DNA from: an uncultured Lachnospiraceae bacterium
GTDB taxonomy: Bacteria; Bacillota; Clostridia; Lachnospirales; Lachnospiraceae
DNA: 8,188 nt
Assembly: GCA_947631075.1 (NCBI GenBank)
Contig: CANRJU010000107.1
Coordinates: forward strand, 1-8,188
Reading direction: 5' to 3'
Notes under the pieces: generated by a model
Told to the model about the DNA's origin: nothing
Seen by the model: only the letters and a program-made list of their open reading frames with translations
Database searches by the model: none
Position numbers and translations under genes: made by a program
Part shown: positions 1-5,250 of the stretch, piece by piece
How the letters are laid out: every line of letters starts with the position of its first letter
Numbering within the stretch: position 1 is the first letter of the stretch

Positions 1-510
1 CTGAACCTGCTCTACCGCCTGCAAAACAGTCCCCATGCAGGTCTCGGCAAACAAATAGAGATCGTCGGAAAAATCTCCGATCCGCTCCGCCCTCATCTTG
101 ATCTGGCTGACCGATTCTTCCCCGGAAACATACAGCACTCGATTTTTCTTCTCCGCCAGCAGGCGGCACATCTGCAACAGCAGCGTGGACTTTCCGATTC
201 CCGGATCCCCGCCCACTAAAATCAGCGAGCCGGGAACGATACCGCCTCCCAGCACCCGGTCGAGCTCCTTCATCCCCGTCTCCCGCCGGCTCTCCTGCTG
301 CGTGCGGACTTCGCTGATCCGCTGGGGCGCCGTTCTGCCCGCGCCGGACGAAATGCCGCCGTACCTGCCCGATGAGCCGCCTGGCCCCGCCTTCGCCGAC
401 GGCGCTTCCACAAGGGTGTTCCAGGCCCGGCATCCGGGACACTGTCCCTGCCACTTGGATATCTCATATCCGCATTCCCTGCAGAAAAAAACTGTCTTTC
501 CCTTGGCCAT
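1..510 (-). CDS. radA: DNA repair protein RadA (Sms), N-terminal 170 residues; 3' end outside the window
   Basis: RadA is a RecA-like ATPase that helps process recombination intermediates and drives branch migration in the cytoplasm. The visible part starts with a four-cysteine zinc finger (C10, C13, C24, C27, in the form CRECG...CPGCRAWNT), typical of the family. A Gly/Ser/Ala-rich linker follows (about residues 36-60). The RecA-type ATPase core begins with a Walker A motif GDPGIGKST (101-109), followed by YVSGEES (127-133). The start is the ATG at 508-510, immediately before MAKGKTVFFC; the Shine-Dalgarno match is weak (GAAAGTG region). The Lon-like C-terminal domain would lie beyond position 1. 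The neighbour clpC supports the call, because clpC-radA linkage is known in Bacillus. It is separated from upstream genes by a terminator, so it probably has its own promoter. The identification is secure; only the end is missing. Confidence 0.96.
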   Translation of the reverse strand, partial: MAKGKTVFFCRECGYEISKWQGQCPGCRAWNTLVEAPSAKAGPGGSSGRYGGISSGAGRTAPQRISEVRTQQESRRETGMKELDRVLGGGIVPGSLILVGGDPGIGKSTLLLQMCRLLAEKKNRVLYVSGEESVSQIKMRAERIGDFSDDLYLFAETCMGTVLQAVEQVQ

Positions 511-531
511 ATACCGTCACTTTCTATCGCT

Positions 532-616
532 CAAAAATAATCAAAAAATAATCGCGTAAACAAAAAATAATTACATAATCAAAAATAATTGCGCAAACAA
601 AAAATAATCACAAATA
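532..616. repeat. A+T-rich tandem repeat, about 19-bp unit, four copies plus a partial one
   Basis: On the plus strand the core CAAAAAATAAT (or CAAAAATAAT) recurs at 542, 561, 580 and 598, with a further core at 532. The spacings 19, 19 and 18 define a unit of about 19 bp, CAAAAAATAAT followed by a variable 8-nt tail such as CGCGTAAA, TACATAAT or TGCGCAAA. The array fills most of the gap between the hairpin at 629-660 and the radA start codon. It therefore sits in the promoter and leader region of radA. No protein-coding role is visible. Confidence 0.8.
572..600 (-). promoter_or_regulatory. Possible radA promoter inside the A+T-rich repeat
   Basis: Reading on the minus strand, TTGTTT (595-600) is followed after a 17-bp spacer by TATGTA (572-577), a fair match to -35 and -10 elements. 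The low-complexity repeat offers several similar matches, so the exact site is uncertain. Some promoter is expected here because a terminator lies just upstream. Confidence 0.3.
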
Positions 617-620
617 AATC

Positions 621-660
621 AGCAAAAGCACCGGCGCGCCCTGACAGGCGCGCGCCGGTG
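621..660 (-). terminator. Hairpin terminator after the 137-residue gene
   Basis: On the minus strand CACCGGCGCG (651-660) pairs perfectly with CGCGCCGGTG (629-638). An additional inner CCT/AGG pairing is possible, giving a very stable G+C-rich stem. It is followed by CTTTTGC and then a T-rich tract (TGATTTATTTG). The U-run is interrupted, but position and strength fit an intrinsic terminator 22 bp after the stop codon at 683. Confidence 0.75.
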
Positions 661-682
661 TCCCACTTCTGTTCTCGTTCTC

Positions 683-1096
683 TCAGCACTTGACAATCCT
701 GATGTCCGCGCTCTCACCCTCATTGAGTTCCAGACTGGCGTTCAGCTTTCCGCCCATGTTGGTGGGGATGCTCCCCGCCGACACGCCGTTCACCTCCAGC
801 TTGTACTCCGCAGACGGCTCCATCTCCAGGGTAAAGCTGATATCTCCTGCTGCCTCCACCGTAAACTCGGCGCCGTCCAGATCCCCTTTGTAATTGGTCA
901 CGGCAGAACCCGGCACCGATTCGTAGACCAGAGTACCATTTTTCTCCAGACGGGTAATCTCCTGAAATGTCTTGATCTTGTAGGTCGCTCCCTGAAAGGG
1001 GAAATCCGCCTTCTTCGTCTTGGTGTCCAGAAGATAGTTGCCAAAGCTCAATGTCCCGTTATCTTCCTCGCGAATCAGTTCTTCCACAACGCTCAT
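683..1096 (-). CDS. Small protein of unknown function, 137 residues, probably all-beta
   Basis: I do not recognise a characterised family with certainty. I recall small proteins of this look in Lachnospiraceae carrying the label 'endosialidase', but no catalytic domain is visible here and I would not transfer that function. The product has no signal peptide, no membrane segment and one cysteine, the last residue. The N-terminal half (residues 1-60: SVVEELIREEDNGTLSFGNY then alternating strands) and the C-terminal half (about 75-136, rich in alternating hydrophobic and acidic residues with a YKLEVNG turn) look like beta-sheet. It is acidic and presumably cytoplasmic. The ATG at 1094-1096 has an excellent ribosome-binding site, AAGGAGGATA at 1101-1110. 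A candidate promoter lies in the gap to clpC and a strong terminator follows, so it may be an independent unit. The gene is very likely real; the function is unknown. Confidence 0.85.
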   Translation of the reverse strand: MSVVEELIREEDNGTLSFGNYLLDTKTKKADFPFQGATYKIKTFQEITRLEKNGTLVYESVPGSAVTNYKGDLDGAEFTVEAAGDISFTLEMEPSAEYKLEVNGVSAGSIPTNMGGKLNASLELNEGESADIRIVKC

Positions 1097-1138
1097 GATG
1101 TATCCTCCTTCGTTTTGTCACGGTTAACTGCTACTATC

Positions 1139-1167
1139 AGTATACAATACAACGGTTCGTTTTTCTA
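1139..1167 (-). promoter_or_regulatory. Candidate sigma-A promoter for the 137-residue gene
   Basis: On the minus strand TAGAAA (1162-1167, four of six -35 positions) is followed after 17 bp by TATACT (1139-1144, five of six -10 positions). An A-rich stretch just upstream could act as an UP element. The promoter lies wholly in the 78-bp gap after the clpC stop codon, which shows no terminator hairpin. A short inverted repeat GTAT-ACA-ATAC (1140-1150) overlaps the -10 region. Confidence 0.5.
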
Positions 1168-1174
1168 TGTTTTT

Positions 1175-3631
1175 TTATGAATTTTGTAAAATTTTTTCTA
1201 TGACGATTTTTTTGTCCCGTACGTCCGCCCTCACCTGGTCTCCCATGTGGATTTCACCTTTCAGCACGGATTCGGCCAGCAGATCCTCTAACTGGCTCTG
1301 GAGCGCGCGCCGGATCGGCCTGGCCCCATAATCCTTGTCGAAGCCTTTTTCCGCCACAAAATCCACCACGGCGTCCGCCACCTCCAGCTCCATATTCATC
1401 TGTTCCTTGACCCGCTTCACAAAATTGCGGATCAGTATGCGGGTGATCTCGTGGATATTTTCTTTATTCAGGACGTGGAACACAATCATCTCATCCAGGC
1501 GGTTGATAAATTCCGGCTTGAAAATGCGCCGGACCTCCTCCATCACGCCCTCCTTCATCTTCTTGTGATTTTCCTCCTCGCTGACGACCTGCCCGAATCC
1601 CAGTGTCTTGGGAGAAATAATCCGGCTGGCCCCCGCGTTGGACGTCATGATGATAATCGTATTTTTAAAATCCACCCGGCGTCCCTTGGCGTCCGTGATA
1701 TGGCCGTCCTCCAACACCTGCAGAAGCATGTTGAACACATCGGGATGGGCTTTTTCCACCTCGTCAAAAAGGACGACCGAATAGGGTTTCTGGCGCACTC
1801 TCTCGCTGAGCTGTCCCCCCTCCTCGTAGCCCACATAGCCCGGCGGGGAGCCGATCATCTTGGATACGCTCTGCATCTCCATATACTCCGACATATCCAC
1901 GCGGATCATGTCCTTTTCCGAGCCGAAAACCGCCTCGGCTAACGCCTTGCTCAGCTCCGTCTTTCCCACGCCGGTGGGGCCGAGAAACAGAAATGAGCCG
2001 ATGGGGCGTCTGGGATCCTTCAGACCCACTCGTCCCCGGCGGATGGCCCTGGCAACAGCCTCCACGGCCTCATTCTGGCCCACCACGCGCTCGTGGAGAA
2101 TATCCTCCAGCCGCCGCAGCCGCTCCGTCTCCGTCTCTGTCAGCTTCTGCACCGGGATATGGGTCCACCGGGACACGATTTCGGCAATGTGCTCCTCCCG
2201 CACCGTGCGCCCGGCCTTTTTCCCTTTCTTTTCCGCCTTTTTCCGCTCTTTGGCGAGCTTTTCCTCATTTTCCAGCTCATCCTCGTGAATGCGGGACGCA
2301 AGCTCCATATCTCCCGCGATAATGGCCTTTTCACGGGCGTCATAGAGCTCCGCGGCGCGCTTCTCGTACTCGCGGCATTTATTGCTCTTTCCCGTGACCA
2401 TCTGAAGGCGGAACCGGGCGGCAGCCTCGTCCATCAGATCAATGGCCTTATCCGGCAGAAAACGGTCGTTCACATAGCGGGCCGACAGGCGCACGGCCGC
2501 GTCCACCGCCTCGTCGCTGATAATCACCTGATGATATTCCTCGTAGCGCCCCCGCAGCTCCCGCAGCATCCCCACCGTCTGGGCCTCCGTGGGCTCCTCG
2601 ATCGTCACCGGCTGAAAACGCCGCTCCAGCGCCGCGTCTTTTTCCACATACCGACGGTACTCCTCCCTGGTAGTGGCGCCGATCACCTGAATCTCGCCAC
2701 GAGCCAGCGCGGGCTTTAAAATATTGGCGGCGTCAATCGCCCCCTCTGCGCCCCCCGCGCCGATCACCGTGTGCAGTTCGTCGATAAATAAAAGGATGTT
2801 TCCGGCATTTTTCGTCTCCCGGATGGCCCTCTTTATGCGCTCCTCAAACTCACCGCGGTACTTGGATCCCGCCACCATGCCGGACAGATCCAGGGTCAGC
2901 ACTCTCTTTCCGGCCACGGAATCCGGCACGCTGCCCGCCTCAATCCGGGCCGCCAGCCCCTCCGCGATGGCCGTCTTTCCCACGCCCGGCTCGCCGATGA
3001 GACACGGGTTGTTCTTAGTGCGCCGGCTGAGAATCTCGATGACGCTGTTAATCTCGTCCTCCCGGTTCACCACCGGGTCGATTCTCCCCTCCCTGGCGCT
3101 CTGGTTCAGATCCCTGGCGTACTGGTCCAGAACCGCCGTACTGCTTTTCCGGCTCTTGCTCCGGCTGGAAATCAGCTCGCTCCGGGCCTCCCCCCAGTCG
3201 GCTCCCAGCGTGATCATCACATCCATAAAAAGCTTCTGGATGTTGGCCCCCGCCTGAAGAAGAATTTTATAGGCCACATAGGACGTGTCCTTGAGAATGG
3301 CAATGAGAAAATGCTCCGTCGCCACCTTGTCGGAATTGAGCTTGGCGGCCTCCTCATCGCTCCGAAGCATCAGCTCCTGCAGCTTGGGCGAAATGTCTCC
3401 CTCCGGTTTGTCCACGAGATCCGAGCCCTTCCCGCAGTAGTCCTCGATTGCCTCCAGGAGAACGTCCTTTCCCAGATCGTTCTCCCTGAGTATCCGGGAA
3501 GCCATCCCCGGCCCCGCGGCCAGACCGTAGAGAAGGTGCTCCGTCCCCACTACGGACTGCCCCATCTTCAGGGCGAATCGTCCCGCTTTTGTCAAAACCT
3601 TTTCTGCTTCCGCAGTAAAATCTCTTTTCAT
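1175..3631 (-). CDS. clpC: ClpC-type Hsp100 AAA+ unfoldase, ATPase subunit of the ClpCP protease
   Basis: ClpC is a hexameric cytoplasmic unfoldase that feeds substrates into ClpP. The 818 residues fit the family. Domain order: two Clp_N repeats (about 3-145); AAA+ module D1 with Walker A GEPGVGKT (213-220), Walker B LLFIDE (280-285) and an arginine-finger region ALERRF (334-339); a ClpC-length coiled-coil M domain (about 411-480), much shorter than in ClpB; module D2 with Walker A GPTGVGKT (551-558) and Walker B VVLFDE (619-624); a ClpP-docking loop tripeptide LGF (677-679; VGF in B. subtilis); and sensor-2 GARPIRRA (769-776). Start: ATG at 3629-3631, preceded by TGGAGGATTTTC. It lies 23 bp after a GntR regulator, so the two are probably co-transcribed. 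Oddities: the M domain ends in a very lysine-rich stretch (459-475), and the residue matching the regulatory Phe of other ClpC M domains appears to be Met442. No mcsA or mcsB is adjacent. Confidence 0.97.
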   Translation of the reverse strand: MKRDFTAEAEKVLTKAGRFALKMGQSVVGTEHLLYGLAAGPGMASRILRENDLGKDVLLEAIEDYCGKGSDLVDKPEGDISPKLQELMLRSDEEAAKLNSDKVATEHFLIAILKDTSYVAYKILLQAGANIQKLFMDVMITLGADWGEARSELISSRSKSRKSSTAVLDQYARDLNQSAREGRIDPVVNREDEINSVIEILSRRTKNNPCLIGEPGVGKTAIAEGLAARIEAGSVPDSVAGKRVLTLDLSGMVAGSKYRGEFEERIKRAIRETKNAGNILLFIDELHTVIGAGGAEGAIDAANILKPALARGEIQVIGATTREEYRRYVEKDAALERRFQPVTIEEPTEAQTVGMLRELRGRYEEYHQVIISDEAVDAAVRLSARYVNDRFLPDKAIDLMDEAAARFRLQMVTGKSNKCREYEKRAAELYDAREKAIIAGDMELASRIHEDELENEEKLAKERKKAEKKGKKAGRTVREEHIAEIVSRWTHIPVQKLTETETERLRRLEDILHERVVGQNEAVEAVARAIRRGRVGLKDPRRPIGSFLFLGPTGVGKTELSKALAEAVFGSEKDMIRVDMSEYMEMQSVSKMIGSPPGYVGYEEGGQLSERVRQKPYSVVLFDEVEKAHPDVFNMLLQVLEDGHITDAKGRRVDFKNTIIIMTSNAGASRIISPKTLGFGQVVSEEENHKKMKEGVMEEVRRIFKPEFINRLDEMIVFHVLNKENIHEITRILIRNFVKRVKEQMNMELEVADAVVDFVAEKGFDKDYGARPIRRALQSQLEDLLAESVLKGEIHMGDQVRADVRDKKIVIEKILQNS

Positions 3632-3644
3632 GAAAATCCTCCAG

Positions 3645-3659
3645 TGTAGTCATTCTACA
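3645..3659. promoter_or_regulatory. Short inverted repeat at the gntR-clpC junction
   Basis: TGTAG-TCATT-CTACA is a perfect 5+5 inverted repeat with a 5-nt centre. It overlaps the GntR stop codon (3655-3657) and sits just upstream of the clpC ribosome-binding site. It shares TGTA...TACA character with the palindrome in front of the regulator gene, so it could be a secondary operator or a small mRNA hairpin. It is short enough to be chance. Confidence 0.25.
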
Positions 3660-4038
3660 GACGGCGGTCCCCGCCGTATTCATCATAGATCTGGTCCACC
3701 AGGCGATGGACGTCCTCTCTGGCTACATTTTTACAGATGGCCTGGGCCAGCACCAGATCCAGCGTGTCCGCCAGCTCCATCACCGCTTTCACCTGATCCA
3801 TATCCACCGCCACAACGGCTCCCTTCCTGCGGTCCAGGCGCAGATAACCCTCCTGACGCAGCACCGCGTAGGCTTTATTGACCGTGTGCATATTGATTCC
3901 GATTTCCTCTGCCAGTTCCCTGACCGAAGGGAGATACTCCCCTTCCTGCAATTCGGATTTTACAATCGCCAGAATGATCTGATTGCGAAGCTGCAGGTAC
4001 AGTGCCTCGCTGCTGTTAAAATCAATAGAAAAGTACAT
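3655..4038 (-). CDS. GntR-family transcriptional regulator, YtrA-like short form
   Basis: This 127-residue DNA-binding protein has an N-terminal winged helix-turn-helix (about 10-77). The classic GntR signature LPSVRELAEEIGINMHTVNKAYAVLRQEGYL begins near residue 36, and an RKGAVVAV wing follows. The remaining 50 residues hold two helices and no effector-binding FadR, HutC or MocR domain, which is the YtrA-subfamily plan; such proteins usually repress their own operon. The start is placed at the ATG 4036-4038 because AGGAGG lies five bases upstream. A longer version starting with GTG at 4068 would begin inside the candidate operator and lacks a ribosome-binding site. It is the first gene of a probable operon with clpC, in the place where ctsR stands in Bacillus. 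The ligand or signal cannot be told from sequence. The family call is secure; control of clpC is inference. Confidence 0.93.
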   Translation of the reverse strand: MYFSIDFNSSEALYLQLRNQIILAIVKSELQEGEYLPSVRELAEEIGINMHTVNKAYAVLRQEGYLRLDRRKGAVVAVDMDQVKAVMELADTLDLVLAQAICKNVAREDVHRLVDQIYDEYGGDRRL

Positions 4039-4060
4039 TTGCTCCTCCTGCGTATAACTT

Positions 4061-4090
4061 GTGTACACTGTTCTAGGGAAAGTGTAACAA
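4061..4090 (-). promoter_or_regulatory. Candidate promoter with palindromic operator for the gntR-clpC unit
   Basis: On the minus strand TTGTTA (4085-4090) and TGTACA (4062-4067) are separated by exactly 17 bp and could serve as -35 and -10. The -10 lies inside the 8-bp perfect palindrome GTGTACAC (4061-4068). A GntR dimer bound there would block its own promoter, as expected for an autoregulated YtrA-type repressor. The -10 match is weak and the site lies in the only gap (60 bp) before the gene. No CtsR-type heptad repeat or CIRCE element is seen here. Confidence 0.4.
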
Positions 4091-4098
4091 ATGTACTC

Positions 4099-5223
4099 CT
4101 AAAAATCAAGATACTCCCTGTCATTTTCTGCTGCCTTTTTTTTCATGGACATCTTAATAATGACAAAAATCAGGACCAGGACTAACATGACAAGCCCCGC
4201 GATCACGAAAGCGAGCGTCTGGTTCGCGCCGCTCATCCCGCTATCTTGCGAGGCGTCCCCCCATGACGCGTTCCCGTCATTTTCTGATGAATCGGATAAT
4301 GCCGCGTCCCCGCTATTTTTCGACGCGCCGGAGAGAGAATCTCCATCCCCCGATGAGGCGGTATTTTTTCCGCCGGAACCGCTTTTTTTCTCCCTCTTGG
4401 CCGTCTCCCTGGCGGACTCCTTGGTGACTGCGATGTGGTACACCCTCTTGCTGCCGTTCTCCGCCGTCACAACGACCCGCACCGGATTGACGCCCTCTTT
4501 TAGATTTTTATTCCCGGAGAGTTTCACCACCGCATGGCTGTCCGCCGCGCGGAACGTCACATAGAGGGTATCCGTGTGGCAGTCCACCTCGGCCTCGTAC
4601 TCCGTCTGTTCGGGGGAAAAGAAGGGATGGAATCCCAGCGCCGCCACGTCCAGCTCTTTCAGCCGGTTTTCGCCGCTCTTGGCCGGCGCCGGCGTCACGG
4701 CCGGAACCTGTGTCGGTTCAGACGACAAGTCGGATGATGGTTCAGGCGAAGTCCCATAGGATGAATCCGCCTCTCCCCGCTTCACAACGCGCAAAAACAG
4801 GCGGTTGCTGGACACCGACAGGGGTTCGCCCTCGCTGTCCGTCATCCGGGCCGTCCCATCCACCTCCAACGACACCAGTCCCTTTTTCAGCGCCTCAAAT
4901 TGCAGGGAAAATGTCTTTTTCGTCGTAGGCGTCTCATTTCCCACCGAGGTGAACCGCAGCGTACCCCCGGAAGCCGTCACCTTGCCGCCGCCCCGGATAA
5001 AGCGCAGCTTATCCGAGTCAAAATTGACGATAAATTCCGTGTCCAAAAAAGACCCCGGCGAGGTGACCTGGCAGATCACAGTAAAGACGTCTCCCCGCTG
5101 GATCCGGTCATTTTCAGCGCTGAACTGGATGACCCCGCTGGCCGCCCTGCTCTGTGACGGCATCCCAAGAACCACGGCCGCCAAAAGAAGCAGCGCTGCG
5201 ATTGCCTTCTTCCCTGCCCTCAT
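4099..5223 (-). CDS. Membrane-anchored surface protein with cohesin-like and cadherin-like domains
   Basis: The 374-residue product is predicted to be exported and held in the membrane by its C-terminus. It has a signal peptide (1-28, hydrophobic core AIAALLLLAAVVLG, probable cleavage after SRA). A cohesin-like beta-sandwich follows (about 30-148, strands such as FTVICQVTSPGSFLDTEFIVNFDSDKL cut short here: VICQVTSPGSFL, FIVNFDSDKLRF). Next come a Pro/Ser/Thr linker (151-185) and a domain resembling the 'cadherin-like beta-sandwich' family (about 187-268: LKELDVAALGFHPFFSPEQT, GVNPVRVVVTAENGSKRVY). A Ser/Gly/Asp-rich stalk (281-334), a transmembrane helix (336-356) and a short basic tail complete it. 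The ATG at 5221-5223 is preferred, with GGGGGGAAGG just upstream; a TTG at 5242-5244 would add six residues ahead of the signal peptide. It follows the glucosaminidase gene by 27 bp, so both are probably co-expressed. The binding partner is unknown; no dockerin is visible in the window. Confidence 0.88.
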   Translation of the reverse strand: MRAGKKAIAALLLLAAVVLGMPSQSRAASGVIQFSAENDRIQRGDVFTVICQVTSPGSFLDTEFIVNFDSDKLRFIRGGGKVTASGGTLRFTSVGNETPTTKKTFSLQFEALKKGLVSLEVDGTARMTDSEGEPLSVSSNRLFLRVVKRGEADSSYGTSPEPSSDLSSEPTQVPAVTPAPAKSGENRLKELDVAALGFHPFFSPEQTEYEAEVDCHTDTLYVTFRAADSHAVVKLSGNKNLKEGVNPVRVVVTAENGSKRVYHIAVTKESARETAKREKKSGSGGKNTASSGDGDSLSGASKNSGDAALSDSSENDGNASWGDASQDSGMSGANQTLAFVIAGLVMLVLVLIFVIIKMSMKKKAAENDREYLDF

Positions 5224-5250
5224 GTCCTTCCCCCCTTCTAACAACTGCCC

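Noticed and set aside
98..559. Plus-strand open frame of 153 codons opposite radA
   Set aside because: It is antisense to clear RadA zinc-finger and Walker A coding sequence, and its end runs into the A+T-rich repeat.
1151..1161. AACG-GTT-CGTT as a clpC terminator
   Set aside because: A four-base-pair stem without a following U-run on the minus strand is too weak for an intrinsic terminator.
2093..2719. Plus-strand open frame of 208 codons inside clpC
   Set aside because: It lies wholly antisense to conserved ClpC coding sequence, has no convincing ribosome-binding site and has arginine/histidine/leucine-rich shadow composition.
4039..4068. GTG at 4066-4068 as an upstream start for the GntR regulator
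   Set aside because: It has no ribosome-binding site, would overlap the palindromic -10/operator, and the internal ATG has AGGAGG at ideal spacing and begins at the usual family N-terminus.
5224..5244. TTG at 5242-5244 as the start of the cohesin-like protein
   Set aside because: It would place acidic and glycine residues before the signal peptide and ignore the strong GGGGGGAAGG site just before the ATG at 5221-5223.
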